Positions 25,502 through 34,304 of a stretch of DNA of 64,000 bases are shown piece after piece. Made by a program: the position numbers and the translations under genes. The DNA comes from JAXLQL01 sp046331625. Its GTDB lineage: Bacteria; Acidobacteriota; Terriglobia; Bryobacterales; Bryobacteraceae. The stretch lies in NCBI GenBank assembly GCA_046331625.1, contig JAXLQL010000007.1:62001-126000 (forward strand), written 5' to 3'. The number at the start of each line of letters is the position of its first letter. Position 1 is the first letter of the stretch. The notes below the pieces were generated by a model, which did not search any database, had not been told where the DNA came from, and saw only the letters and a list, made by a program, of their open reading frames with translations.

Positions 25502-26412
25502 GCGGCTCGGTACGCCGCCCATCGCACCAACGCGGTCGCCAGCAAGCGCACGCGTTCGAGCTTGCCGATGTGCGGCCTGCGTGCGAGCACGTCGCAGTGC
25601 TGGCGTTCGATCTTGTCGAGGATCTCGAGGCCGCCGCGGCTGAAGAGTTCGAGGTCGAGCGAGAGGCGGCGATCCACCATGCGCGCCAGCGGCAGGCCTT
25701 CGTGAAAGAGGGCGCGGGCGTGGTCCACCATCTCTTGCATGGCCGCGCGGAACTGCGGTGTGAATCGGAGCGCCATCACATCGGCTTCGCTCGATCCGTG
25801 CTTGCGCAAGATGTCGAGCGGCATGTAGATGCGGTCTTTGCCGAGATCCACCGTCACGTCCTGCCAGAAGTTCGCCAACTGGAGCGCGGTGCAGGTGGCG
25901 TCGGAAAGGCGCTGGCGCTCGGCGTCGCGATATCCGCACAGATAGAGCACCAGGCGGCCGACGGGATTCGCCGAGTAGCGGCAATATCCGTGGACCTCAT
26001 CCCAATTGGCATAGCGCGTCACCACCTGATCGTGCTCGAAGGCGTGGATCAGATCGAGGAACGGCTCGGCGGGCAGGTCGTGCTTCCGCACCGTTTGCGA
26101 CAGTGCCACGAAGACCGGATGCGAGGCTTCGCCGCGGTACATGCGCTCAGTTTCGCCACGCCACCAGGCGAGCAGGCGAAGCGACTCGGCGGTGTCGCCG
26201 ATTTCGTCGCCGAGATCGTCAGCCCAGCGGCAGAACGAGTAGACGTTGTAGAAGTCGCGATGGAGATGCTTGGGGAGCAGAAAGCTGACGACGTGGAAAT
26301 TCTCGTAATGGTGCGTGGCCAGCCAGTGCGTGTAGGCGAGCGAATCGCTCTCGGACCAAACGCGAGCCATGGCCGCGGGATCGGCGACGAATTCCGCAGG
26401 CGACAGGTACAT
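25498..26412 (-). CDS. hpnC: Hydroxysqualene synthase HpnC
   Basis: A 304-residue squalene/phytoene synthase family protein starting at the ATG at 26410-26412. The first Asp-rich motif is 'YSFCRWADDLGDEIGD' and the second 'QLANFWQDVTVDLGKDRIYM'. The N-terminal 'HYENFHVVSFLLPKHLHRDF' is typical of HpnC. It converts presqualene diphosphate to hydroxysqualene. It lies 6 bases after the alcohol dehydrogenase and overlaps hpnD by four bases (ATGA), so both synthases are probably made in equal amounts. Confidence 0.92.
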   Translation of the reverse strand: MYLSPAEFVADPAAMARVWSESDSLAYTHWLATHHYENFHVVSFLLPKHLHRDFYNVYSFCRWADDLGDEIGDTAESLRLLAWWRGETERMYRGEASHPVFVALSQTVRKHDLPAEPFLDLIHAFEHDQVVTRYANWDEVHGYCRYSANPVGRLVLYLCGYRDAERQRLSDATCTALQLANFWQDVTVDLGKDRIYMPLDILRKHGSSEADVMALRFTPQFRAAMQEMVDHARALFHEGLPLARMVDRRLSLDLELFSRGGLEILDKIERQHCDVLARRPHIGKLERVRLLATALVRWAAYRAA

Positions 26413-26418
26413 TCGCCG

Positions 26419-27459
26419 CTACGGGATGATGGCGGTCTTCATGTGGCCGTTGTGGCTCATGAGATAGCGCATCACTTCGAGCAGGTTGGTGAGCGGCTCC
26501 ACGCGATTGACGAAGTCAGACGCGGTGATCTCGCCGCGCGCCACCGACGATAACGATTCGTAGATGTGCCGCGGCGTGTGATGGAAGCTCGCCTTGCAAG
26601 TGATCTCGCTGTAGTGCAGGAGCGAGGTGTCGAGCGTAACGCGGCTGTCATTGGGGCAGCCGCCGAAGAAGTTGACGGTGCCGCCCTTGCGAACCATGCG
26701 CACGGCTTGCTCCCAGGTATCGGGGATGCCCACCGCTTCGATCGCGACGTCGACGCCGTACCCAGCGGTCATGCGGCGAACTTCGCTCACCACGTCGACG
26801 CCATCGGCGGCCACGATCACTTCGTCGGCGCCCATTCGCGCCGCGCGGTCCGTCTGTGTTTTGCGGCGCCCCACGGCGATGACGCGCGCGCCGCGAACCT
26901 TGGCCAATCGCACGAACATCAGGCCGATGGGCCCGAGTCCGATGACGCAGATCGTATCGTCGGGGCGGAGGGAGGTCTCTTCGAGTCCGCGCATGACGCA
27001 GGCGAGGGGTTCGGATAGGGCAGCGTCCTGATAGCTGACGTGATCCGGAATGACGTAGGTGTTCTTCTCGACGATGCGCGCGGGGATGCGCATGTACTCG
27101 GCATAGGCGCCGTTGTTGAAGAGCAGATCGTCGCAGAGGTTCTCATTGCCTTTGCGGCAGTAGTAGCATTCCCCGCACGGAGCGGAATTGGCGGCCACCA
27201 CACGTTGACCGGGCTTGAAGTGCGAGACGGCGGAACCGACAGCGACGATGTCGCCCGCCAGTTCGTGGCCGAACAACGCCGGGGGCACGATCATGCGAGC
27301 GTGGTAACCGCGACGGAACACTTTGACATCGGTACCGCAGGTGAGCGCGGCTTTGACGCGTACCAGTACATCACCCGGTCCGATGGAGGGTACGGCGACA
27401 GGCTCGACTTTCAGGTTTTCCTTGCCGTAGAGCACGGCCGCCAGCATCTGGGTATTCAC
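26419..27459 (-). CDS. Zinc-dependent alcohol dehydrogenase (MDR family), hopanoid operon, copy 1
   Basis: A 346-residue medium-chain dehydrogenase. The GTG at 27457-27459 overlaps the stop of the upstream dehydrogenase as GTGA, which decides the start. The catalytic zinc ligands are in 'ALTCGTDVKVF' and 'LFGHELAGDIVAVG'. The structural zinc loop is 'APCGECYYCRKGNENLCDD' (C-x2-C-x2-C-x7-C). The NAD fold reads 'TICVIGLGPIGLMFVRLAKV'. Closest in style to threonine/sorbitol dehydrogenases. It lies in the hopanoid operon between hpnG and hpnC, so a substrate on the hopanoid side chain (ribosylhopane) is plausible but unproven. It is a diverged paralog of the next gene. Confidence 0.88.
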   Translation of the reverse strand: MNTQMLAAVLYGKENLKVEPVAVPSIGPGDVLVRVKAALTCGTDVKVFRRGYHARMIVPPALFGHELAGDIVAVGSAVSHFKPGQRVVAANSAPCGECYYCRKGNENLCDDLLFNNGAYAEYMRIPARIVEKNTYVIPDHVSYQDAALSEPLACVMRGLEETSLRPDDTICVIGLGPIGLMFVRLAKVRGARVIAVGRRKTQTDRAARMGADEVIVAADGVDVVSEVRRMTAGYGVDVAIEAVGIPDTWEQAVRMVRKGGTVNFFGGCPNDSRVTLDTSLLHYSEITCKASFHHTPRHIYESLSSVARGEITASDFVNRVEPLTNLLEVMRYLMSHNGHMKTAIIP

Positions 27460-28517
27460 GTGAGAGACCACCTTTGTGGCTGAACTATAATTTTCAATGA
27501 TTTACCGTCTGGATGCAACGCGAGGTGGAAGCCACGCACCACGTCGTTGAGCGGTACCCGGTGGGAGATGAGGTCTTCGACAGGCAGTTCACCCGAGAAA
27601 ACCAGCCGCGCCGACTCATGTTGCAAGTCGACGGAAGCGCTGTAGGAGCCCATCAGAACGCGCTCTCCCATGCAGATGTCGGCGCCGGAGAGCTCGATTC
27701 TTTCCTTGTCGGAGGTCTGCGCGAAGAGCATGATCCGCGCACCGGGTCTAGTACTTTTGACTGCTTCTTCGACCAAGCCTTTGGCCGAGGTCGCCGAGAT
27801 CACCGCGTCAGCGCCGCGGCCCCCGGTGAGTTCCTTCATCCGCGCGGGGATGGCGGTAGAGCGCGGATCGATCGCTTCGAAAGCACCGAAGCGGCGTGCC
27901 AGCGCGAGCCGTTCCGGGATCGTGTCGGTGGCTACGATCCGGCATCCGGCGCGCTTGGCGAGCATGGTGAAGATCAAACCGATGGGGCCTTGCCCTTGGA
28001 TCAGGACGGTGTCCCCGGATTGCAAGGCCATCTGGTCAACGGCCTTGACACAAGTGTTTACGGGCTCGACGAAACAGGCGCGATCGTAGGAAACGCCGGC
28101 GGGGATCTTCTCCACACCGCGTTCGACGATCCAATCCATCACGCGCACGTATTGGGCGAATCCGCCGCCGGCCGGTTCGAATCCGGCGGTGACGCCCACC
28201 TTCTTGTAGACGGTGCACTGCGCGTAGAGCTTGCGCTGGCAGTAAAAACAAGTTCCACAAGGAATGTGGTGGAAGACGATGACGCGATCGCCCGGCGCGT
28301 AGGCAGTGACCCGCTCGCCCACGGCCACCACCTCGCCCGCGGTCTCGTGTCCATAGACACGCGGGCCGGGCAGCAGATCGTACTCGATCTTCTTGAGATC
28401 GGTGTGGCAAATGCCGCAGCTCTCCACGCGGATGAGCATCTCGCCGGCGCCAATGGAAGGCACGGGGATTGCTTCCACCGCCACGGTGGAGTTGCCTTTG
28501 TAGACGGCGGCCTGCAT
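27456..28517 (-). CDS. Zinc-dependent alcohol dehydrogenase (MDR family), hopanoid operon, copy 2
   Basis: A 353-residue medium-chain dehydrogenase. The ATG at 28515-28517 (MQAAVYKGNSTVAVEAIPV) starts 4 bases after the stop of hpnG; a longer TTG start at 28541 would overlap hpnG. Catalytic zinc ligands: 'VESCGICHTDLKKIEYD' and 'VYGHETAGEVVAVGE'. Structural zinc loop: 'IPCGTCFYCQRKLYAQC'. Rossmann motif: 'TVLIQGQGPIGLIFTMLAKR'. It is followed with a GTGA overlap by a second dehydrogenase of the family. Two such enzymes directly behind hpnG make a sugar-alcohol type redox step on the hopanoid side chain an attractive idea (inference). Confidence 0.88.
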   Translation of the reverse strand: MQAAVYKGNSTVAVEAIPVPSIGAGEMLIRVESCGICHTDLKKIEYDLLPGPRVYGHETAGEVVAVGERVTAYAPGDRVIVFHHIPCGTCFYCQRKLYAQCTVYKKVGVTAGFEPAGGGFAQYVRVMDWIVERGVEKIPAGVSYDRACFVEPVNTCVKAVDQMALQSGDTVLIQGQGPIGLIFTMLAKRAGCRIVATDTIPERLALARRFGAFEAIDPRSTAIPARMKELTGGRGADAVISATSAKGLVEEAVKSTRPGARIMLFAQTSDKERIELSGADICMGERVLMGSYSASVDLQHESARLVFSGELPVEDLISHRVPLNDVVRGFHLALHPDGKSLKIIVQPQRWSLT

Positions 28518-28521
28518 GGAA

Positions 28522-29229
28522 TCAGAGATCGCAGTCGACAAGGTAGTCCCCCAATCTCTGCGATCCTTCCTTGGACCGTTGGTTCAGATTCCACAGTTCA
28601 GGCAAGCCCTGTTTGGGTTGCTTCAAGGCCGAGAGCACGATCTTGCCGGTTCGGAAGCGGCCTTGGGTGTCGCGAGCGGCGTTGAGATCGATGCGGAAGC
28701 CTTCGAAAGCGGTGTCGCTGATGACGCGAATGCAGCGCATGGGCCAGCCGCGCTCTTCGGCTACGGCAGCGACTGCGGCGGCTTCCATGTCGACGGCCGA
28801 GGCTCCGGTGAGATCGCGGAGGAACGACTTTTCGGCGGGCGTTTGCAGCACGCGATCTCCGCTGGCGAGGGTGGCGGAGTTGTCGTCGGCGGTGCGATAG
28901 ATGGCTTGCGTTTCGACGTCGACGATGCGGCCGGGAATGAAGATGTCGTTGACGCGGAGCGCGGGGTCGAGCGCTCCGGCGAGACCGGTGCTCACCACGC
29001 GAGCCACATGCGTGCGGCGCGCCGCTTCTTCTACGGCGCGGCGGGCGAGCTTGGGTCCGGGACCGTCCGCGACGAGCACGCAAGGCTTACCGCGGAGCGC
29101 TCCCCGGCGCGCGTAGGCGAGGGGCCAGGCGAGCTTCTCGAGCGGGCGCAAGTGTTGCGCCAGCCCTTCGAATTCGCGTGCGTCGGCGGCGATCAACAGT
29201 ATGGTCTCTACTTTCTCAGCAATAGTCAT
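28522..29229 (-). CDS. hpnG: Hopanoid-associated phosphorylase/nucleosidase HpnG
   Basis: A 235-residue protein of the purine-nucleoside phosphorylase/MTA-SAH nucleosidase fold. The ATG at 29227-29229 (MTIAEKVETILLIAADARE) overlaps the end of hpnA by 14 bases; a longer start at 29292 is possible but would reach far into hpnA. Motifs: 'VSTGLAGALDPALRVNDIFI' (substrate loop) and 'GASAVDMEAAAVAAVAEERG', the conserved M-E that binds ribose. HpnG cleaves adenine from adenosylhopane to give ribosylhopane. It acts right after HpnH in the pathway, and both genes are in this operon. Confidence 0.9.
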   Translation of the reverse strand: MTIAEKVETILLIAADAREFEGLAQHLRPLEKLAWPLAYARRGALRGKPCVLVADGPGPKLARRAVEEAARRTHVARVVSTGLAGALDPALRVNDIFIPGRIVDVETQAIYRTADDNSATLASGDRVLQTPAEKSFLRDLTGASAVDMEAAAVAAVAEERGWPMRCIRVISDTAFEGFRIDLNAARDTQGRFRTGKIVLSALKQPKQGLPELWNLNQRSKEGSQRLGDYLVDCDL

Positions 29230-30193
29230 TGGCGCGGAACCAATCGACGGCGCGGCGTAGGGCGCCTTCGACGGCCGATCCGGAGAAGCCAAGTTCCTTG
29301 ACGGCCTTGGCTGGCGTGACGAACATTTTCTTGCGGGCCATGCGGACGCCGTCGAGCGGAGCGCGCGGCTGGCGGCCGGTGATGTGAGCCCAGCCGGTGC
29401 TGACTACGCCGGCGGCGAAGGCAACACTATATGGGATTTTTGTTTTGGGCGCGGGGATGCCGGTAAGCAACTCGAGCTTGCGGAAGATCTGTTCGAGGGT
29501 GAGGTTTTCGCCGCCGAGGATGTAGCGCTCGCCGGGCGCGCCATGTTCGGCGGCCAGCAGGTGCCCGCGGGCGATGTCACGCACGTCGACGAGATTGAGT
29601 CCGGTGTCGACAAAGGCAGGCATCAGGTTCTTCAGATAATCGAGGATGATGCGCCCGGTGGGCGTAGGCTTGACGTCGCGATCGCCGACGGGCGCAGTGG
29701 GGTTGACGATGATGACGGGGAAACCTTCGCGCGCGAAGCGCAACGCTTCCTGCTCGGCCAGATACTTCGAGCGCTTGTAAGGCCCGGTCATCTCATCGAT
29801 GCTGACGGGCATGCTCTCGTCGCCGACGCCGTCATCGGGCACACCGATACAGCCGACGGTGCTCGTGTAGACCAGCCGTTCGACGCCGGCGTGGCGCGAG
29901 GCTTCGAGCAGGTTGGTGGTGCCTTGTACGTTCGAGCGATAGAGCTCTTCCGGATTCGGCGCCCACAACCGGTAATCGGCCGCTACGTGAAAGACGAGCC
30001 CGCAGCCCGAGACGGCGCGTTCGAGCGAAGCCGGATCGCGGAGGTCGCCCACGAAGCGCTCGGCGTCATCGAGGTCGCGGAGGCGGCTCGATTGGCGCAC
30101 GAGCACACGAACGCGGTCTCCCCGTTCGAGCAGGTGGCGCGCCACATGCCATCCGAGGAATCCGGTCGCTCCCGTAACTAGGATCGGTTTCAA
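29216..30193 (-). CDS. hpnA: Hopanoid-associated sugar epimerase HpnA
   Basis: A 325-residue extended short-chain dehydrogenase. The NAD motif is 'ILVTGATGFLGWHVARHLLE' (TGxxGxxG). The catalytic Tyr-Lys pair is in 'EMTGPYKRSKYLAEQEALRF' (YxxxK as Y-K-R-S-K), preceded by 'LVYTSTVGCIGVP'. Length and the hopanoid setting match HpnA. The exact reaction is not established in the family; it may act on a sugar attached to hopanoids. Forty-three bases separate it from the upstream hpnH stop, the second-largest gap inside the operon, so a secondary promoter could lie there. Confidence 0.88.
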   Translation of the reverse strand: MKPILVTGATGFLGWHVARHLLERGDRVRVLVRQSSRLRDLDDAERFVGDLRDPASLERAVSGCGLVFHVAADYRLWAPNPEELYRSNVQGTTNLLEASRHAGVERLVYTSTVGCIGVPDDGVGDESMPVSIDEMTGPYKRSKYLAEQEALRFAREGFPVIIVNPTAPVGDRDVKPTPTGRIILDYLKNLMPAFVDTGLNLVDVRDIARGHLLAAEHGAPGERYILGGENLTLEQIFRKLELLTGIPAPKTKIPYSVAFAAGVVSTGWAHITGRQPRAPLDGVRMARKKMFVTPAKAVKELGFSGSAVEGALRRAVDWFRANDYC

Positions 30194-30236
30194 GTATTCG
30201 GCTCCACGCGTCCGATGAAGAAGGGCGCGCCGGCTC

Positions 30237-31343
30237 CTATCGCAGAGCCCAGGTCATCATGCGGAGGCTGTCGCTCAGCTTGGCGTTGATACCCAGCGCG
30301 GCGGAGGGTTCGTAGCCGCAATGCATCATGCAGTGTTCGCAGCGAGGATCATTGCCCGCGCCATAGTCGTCCCAAGCGGTCTTGGTCATCAGCTCTTCGA
30401 ACGTCTTGTAGTGCGCGTCCGTGATCAGGTAGCAGGGGCCTTTCCAGCCTTTCACGTTGTACGTGGGAGTGCCCCAGGCAGTGCAGGGAAGATCGCGCTC
30501 GCCCTTGAGAAAGTCCATGTAGACGGGCGTGGCGTTGAGAGGGTACTTCTTCGAAAGGCGGTCGATTTCGCGGAACTTCTCGTGGACGTCATCGCGAGTC
30601 ATGAAGATCTCGCGGTCATTCACAGACGAGTATCCGTAGGCCGGCGCCACCATGTGGCCATCCGGGTTGAACTGCGAGAGAAACTCGAACAGCTCTTCGA
30701 GCTCCTTGACGTCAGTCTGCTGGTACACGGTGGTGTTGGTGCAGACCTTGAATCCGGCGGCCTTGGCGGCGCGGATGCCTTCCACGGCTTCCTTGAATAC
30801 GCCGTCGCGCTCGACGCACATGTCGTGAGTCTTCTCCATGCCGTCGAGGTGGACGTTGAAGAAGAACTTCGGATCGGGCGTGTAATCCTTCAGCCGCTTG
30901 CGGATGAACATGCCGTTGGTGCAGAGGTAGATGTGACGGCCGCGGGCAAGCGTTTCGCGCACCAGTTCCGGCATCTTGGGGTAGAGCATCGGCTCGCCGC
31001 CGCAGATGGAAACGATGGGCGCGCCGCACTCGTCGATGGCGCCGAGGCACTGTTCGAGCGAGAGGGTCTGGGAAATCGTCGACTCGTATTCGCGAATCCG
31101 TCCGCAGCCGGTGCAGGTGAGGTTGCACGCGTGGAGCGGCTCGAGCATCAGCACGATCGGGAAGCGCTTCTTGATCATCGGATGCGAAGAGCGTTTGGCT
31201 TTCGGCATCGCGTGAATGATCTTGAAAGGATTCGCCGAATCGACGTGGGCGGAATTGTCCACCTGCCACTCCGGACGCGGGCGGAACTTGTTCTTCGCGA
31301 TGTAGCCAGCCAGGCCGGCTGTCATCGACAGGGGGAATCTCAT
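30237..31343 (-). CDS. hpnH: Radical SAM adenosylhopane synthase HpnH
   Basis: A 368-residue radical SAM enzyme from the ATG at 31341-31343, which overlaps the stop of shc by four bases. The [4Fe-4S] cysteines are C73, C77 and C80 in 'LEPLHACNLTCTGCGR', followed by 'SICGGEPMLYPKMPEL'. C-terminal cysteines (near 'GNDPRCEHCMMHCGYEPSAA') match the family. HpnH joins a 5'-deoxyadenosyl radical to hopene to form adenosylhopane, the first extended hopanoid. The stretch before the cysteine motif (about residues 22-58) is longer than I expect for the family and includes 'ANPFKIIHAMPKAKRSSHPM'. The larger open frame upstream is a shadow of shc. Confidence 0.93.
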   Translation of the reverse strand: MRFPLSMTAGLAGYIAKNKFRPRPEWQVDNSAHVDSANPFKIIHAMPKAKRSSHPMIKKRFPIVLMLEPLHACNLTCTGCGRIREYESTISQTLSLEQCLGAIDECGAPIVSICGGEPMLYPKMPELVRETLARGRHIYLCTNGMFIRKRLKDYTPDPKFFFNVHLDGMEKTHDMCVERDGVFKEAVEGIRAAKAAGFKVCTNTTVYQQTDVKELEELFEFLSQFNPDGHMVAPAYGYSSVNDREIFMTRDDVHEKFREIDRLSKKYPLNATPVYMDFLKGERDLPCTAWGTPTYNVKGWKGPCYLITDAHYKTFEELMTKTAWDDYGAGNDPRCEHCMMHCGYEPSAALGINAKLSDSLRMMTWALR

Positions 31344-33271
31344 GCCAAAACGCCTCGATTCTGGTTTCGGGTCTTGAGGAAGGTTGCCAGCGCCAGCAGC
31401 GGGAACATGTCGCGGTAGAGGTGGTAGCTCAAGTAGAACACGCGTGGAAAACCGGTTCCGGTGGCCAGCCGTTCGTCCCATCGTCCGTCGGGCCGCTGGG
31501 TTTCGATGAGGTACTCGATGCCTTGATGCAGGCTCGAAGAATCGGTATCGCCGCTCGCAATCAAGCCGAGCACGGCCCACGCGGTTTGCGACGGAGTGCT
31601 CGGCGCTGGCGCGAAGCGGTTGTCTTTGTAGCTGGCGCAGCTTTCGCCCCAGCCGCCATCGGCGTTCTGAATGGAGCGGAGCCACTCGCCGGCGCGCAGG
31701 ACATGGGCTTCGCGATCGCCTTCGCCCGCGGCGCGCAATCCGCGGAGAGCGAGGAAGGTGCCGTAGATGTAGTCGACGCCCCAGCGGCCGTACCAACTGC
31801 CGTCGGCTTCCTGGGTGCGCAACAGGTAGTCGACACCGGCGCGGACCGAACGATGCTCCCGCTTCACGCCGTGAGCGATCAACGCTTCGAGCACGCGGCC
31901 GGTTATATCCGGACAGGTGGGATCGAGCATCGCGTTATGGTCGGCGAAAGGAACGTCGTTGAGGAACTGCCAGTCATTGTCGGCATCGAAGGCGGCCCAT
32001 CCGCCGTCTTTCGACTGCATGCCGATGAGCCAGCGGAGTGCGCGCGCCGTGACGGTGCGCAGGGCTTTGGAATCGCTTGCGCCTGTGTGCGCCAATCCGA
32101 GCAGCACCATGGCGGTGTCGTCGATATCGGGGTAGAACTCGTTGGCGAATTCGAAGTACCAACCGGAAGGCTCGAGCTTGGGGCGCTTGACGCTCCAATC
32201 GCCCTTCCGCCGGACCTCTTTCGAAAGCAGCCAATCCCCGCAGCGTTCCATGGCGGGGCGGGATCCAACGCCCGCTTCGCCCAAGGCGAATGCCGCGATG
32301 GCGGTGTCCCAGACAGGCGAGAAGCAGGGCTGGAAGAAGAAGCGCTCGCCGTCGTCGACCAGCAGCTCTTCGAACTTGCGCTCGGCTTCGACGCGGGCCG
32401 GATGGTCCGGCGAATAGCCGAGATGTTCGAGCGCCATGATGGTGTACTGCATCGATGGGTAGATGGCGCCGAGCCCGTCGGAGTTCTTCATGTGCTCGAG
32501 GATCCACTGCTCGGCGCGCCCGATCGCCTTGGCGCGAATCGAAGGTACGGCGCGACGCGACCACCACTTGAAGGCGCGATCAAGAGTGATGAAGAAATTG
32601 CGCCAACTCAGGAACCCGTCATTGTTCGGGAAGGCGAACGGAACGCCTGGCTTGAAGAGCTCTTCGAGATGGAATCCGGCGGGCGCGGGGCGCGGACCGG
32701 CCGACTGCACGATCGAGAGCGGGATGATGATCGCTCGCGTCCACGAGGACATCTCATAAATGACGCTTCCGGCGAGCATGATCTCGGGCGGAACATTCGG
32801 TGCGTGCTCGCGCGGATAGAGCCCGAACAGGCTCAAGTTGATCTTGACGTAGCTGTTGACGGCCTGGAGTCCGCCGAGGCTCAGAATGCAGGCGCGGGCG
32901 CGCTGCATTCGCGGATCGTCGATCGCGACCCCGGCCAGCTTCAGCGCGAAGTAGGCCTTGACGGACGCGCTGACGTCGCTCGGGCCGTGCGGATAGATCC
33001 AGAAGCCGCCATCGTCATTCTGGCGGGCCAGAATCGCAGTGACGGCCTTGTCGATGCGGGCTCGCGTGGGTGGATTCCAAGCGCCGTCGACCGGCGGGTG
33101 CATCCACAGCTCGAGCAAGATGTAGTCCGATTCGAGAGTGGTGTCTGCAGTGAGGTCGCCCCACCAGTAACCGTCGGTGTGTTGGCGATCCAGGAGAGAA
33201 CGGGTGGCGCGATCGGCGGCGCGGCTACTGCCCGCCTCGAGCGAATCGGCGATTTGGACGGCTGTTCTCAT
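31340..33271 (-). CDS. shc: Squalene-hopene cyclase
   Basis: A 643-residue class II triterpene cyclase. The catalytic acid motif DxDDTA is at residues 382-387 ('PDIDDTAMVLLGL'). QW-type repeats run along the chain ('RQNDDGGFWIYP', 'QSKDGGWAAFDADNDW', 'QEADGSWYGRWGVDYIYGTF', 'QNADGGWGES', 'QRPDGRWDERLATGTGFPRV'). It cyclises squalene to hopene/hopanol at the cytoplasmic membrane. Its start overlaps the stop of ispH and its stop overlaps hpnH, both by four bases, giving a tightly coupled ispH-shc-hpnH block. Confidence 0.96.
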   Translation of the reverse strand: MRTAVQIADSLEAGSSRAADRATRSLLDRQHTDGYWWGDLTADTTLESDYILLELWMHPPVDGAWNPPTRARIDKAVTAILARQNDDGGFWIYPHGPSDVSASVKAYFALKLAGVAIDDPRMQRARACILSLGGLQAVNSYVKINLSLFGLYPREHAPNVPPEIMLAGSVIYEMSSWTRAIIIPLSIVQSAGPRPAPAGFHLEELFKPGVPFAFPNNDGFLSWRNFFITLDRAFKWWSRRAVPSIRAKAIGRAEQWILEHMKNSDGLGAIYPSMQYTIMALEHLGYSPDHPARVEAERKFEELLVDDGERFFFQPCFSPVWDTAIAAFALGEAGVGSRPAMERCGDWLLSKEVRRKGDWSVKRPKLEPSGWYFEFANEFYPDIDDTAMVLLGLAHTGASDSKALRTVTARALRWLIGMQSKDGGWAAFDADNDWQFLNDVPFADHNAMLDPTCPDITGRVLEALIAHGVKREHRSVRAGVDYLLRTQEADGSWYGRWGVDYIYGTFLALRGLRAAGEGDREAHVLRAGEWLRSIQNADGGWGESCASYKDNRFAPAPSTPSQTAWAVLGLIASGDTDSSSLHQGIEYLIETQRPDGRWDERLATGTGFPRVFYLSYHLYRDMFPLLALATFLKTRNQNRGVLA

Positions 33272-34257
33272 ACGGCGATCTGGGTCAACTGTGCGGCCGC
33301 CTTGCCCAATTCCGGAGGCAACGAGAACCGCACGTCTTCCTGCTTTACTTCCATCTCTTCGAGTTCGGAGAAACCGTGTCGTTGCAGCCAGAGAACCAAT
33401 CCGTTGACGAGATTCTCGGGTGCTGATGCTCCGGCGGTAACCACCACGGTGCGAACGCCTTCGAGCGTAACAGGATCTACATCGCGCTCGTCATCCACGA
33501 GGAAGGCCGGCGTGCCTTGATTGCGGCACACCTCGACCATGCGCCGGGAATTGGAACTGTTCTGCGAGCCCACCACCAGCATCAGGTCGCACAGACCAGC
33601 GGCGGCCTTGACGGCGAGTTGCCGGTTCTCGGTGGCGTAGCAGATGTCCTGGGCGGGGGGACCGATCAGCTTGGGGAACCTCTCTTTGAGGCGGCGCACA
33701 ATGCCGTCGGTTTCCTCGAGGCTCAAGGTAGTTTGTGTGAGGTAGACCACCTTTCCCGGATCGGGAACGGTGACCGTGACAGCTTCTGCTTCGTCGGAAA
33801 CCAGAATCGTCGCCGAGGGCGCTTCGCCCATGGTACCCACCACTTCGTCATGTTCGCGGTGCCCGATGAGCAGGATCGTGTAGCCCTGCTTGGCGAACTT
33901 CAACGCTTCGATGTGAACCTTGGTGACCAGCGGGCAGGTGGCGTCAATCACGTTGAGCCGGCGCTCTTTGGCTTGGAGGCGCACTTCCGGCGAGACGCCG
34001 TGCGCGCTGAAGATGACGCGAGCGCCCTCTGGCACCTCGCTCAGTTCTTCGACGAAGATCGCACCGGAGGTTCGCAAATCGTCCACGACGTGGCGGTTGT
34101 GGACGATTTCCTTTCGAACGTAGATCGGGGGCTGATAAACGCTCAGTGCAATCTTGACGACGTCAATCGCACGCACGACACCGGCACAAAATCCTCTCGG
34201 CGTGAGTAGGATGACGCGTTTAGGCCCAGGATCCCCGCTGGGCAGAGTCATAGGCAT
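33268..34257 (-). CDS. ispH: 4-hydroxy-3-methylbut-2-enyl diphosphate reductase IspH
   Basis: The last enzyme of the MEP isoprenoid route, making IPP and DMAPP. All three iron-sulfur cysteines are seen: 'LTPRGFCAGVVRAIDV', 'NVIDATCPLVTKVH' and 'AQDICYATENRQLAVK'. The HGVSPEVR histidine segment ('IFSAHGVSPEVRLQAKERR') and the 'TQTTLS' motif are also present. The start is uncertain: ATG at 34257 or 34251 fits the family N-terminus; a TTG at 34308 overlapping the upstream stop would add 17 residues. It supplies isoprenoid units to the hopanoid genes behind it. Confidence 0.93.
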   Translation of the reverse strand: MPMTLPSGDPGPKRVILLTPRGFCAGVVRAIDVVKIALSVYQPPIYVRKEIVHNRHVVDDLRTSGAIFVEELSEVPEGARVIFSAHGVSPEVRLQAKERRLNVIDATCPLVTKVHIEALKFAKQGYTILLIGHREHDEVVGTMGEAPSATILVSDEAEAVTVTVPDPGKVVYLTQTTLSLEETDGIVRRLKERFPKLIGPPAQDICYATENRQLAVKAAAGLCDLMLVVGSQNSSNSRRMVEVCRNQGTPAFLVDDERDVDPVTLEGVRTVVVTAGASAPENLVNGLVLWLQRHGFSELEEMEVKQEDVRFSLPPELGKAAAQLTQIAV

Positions 34258-34304
34258 CGGCGAACCATCATTATAGCAGTACGTTTTCCTCATCCGGCCC
34301 GGAT

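Noticed and set aside
31421..33520. A 699-codon open frame antisense to shc, and similar very long antisense frames at 9012-11315, 40019-42148, 22928-24523, 25408-26553 and 35019-36569
   Set aside because: High GC lowers stop frequency in the antisense frame of real genes. These have unnatural composition (runs of R, H, A), no start signals and lie exactly opposite well-recognised genes.
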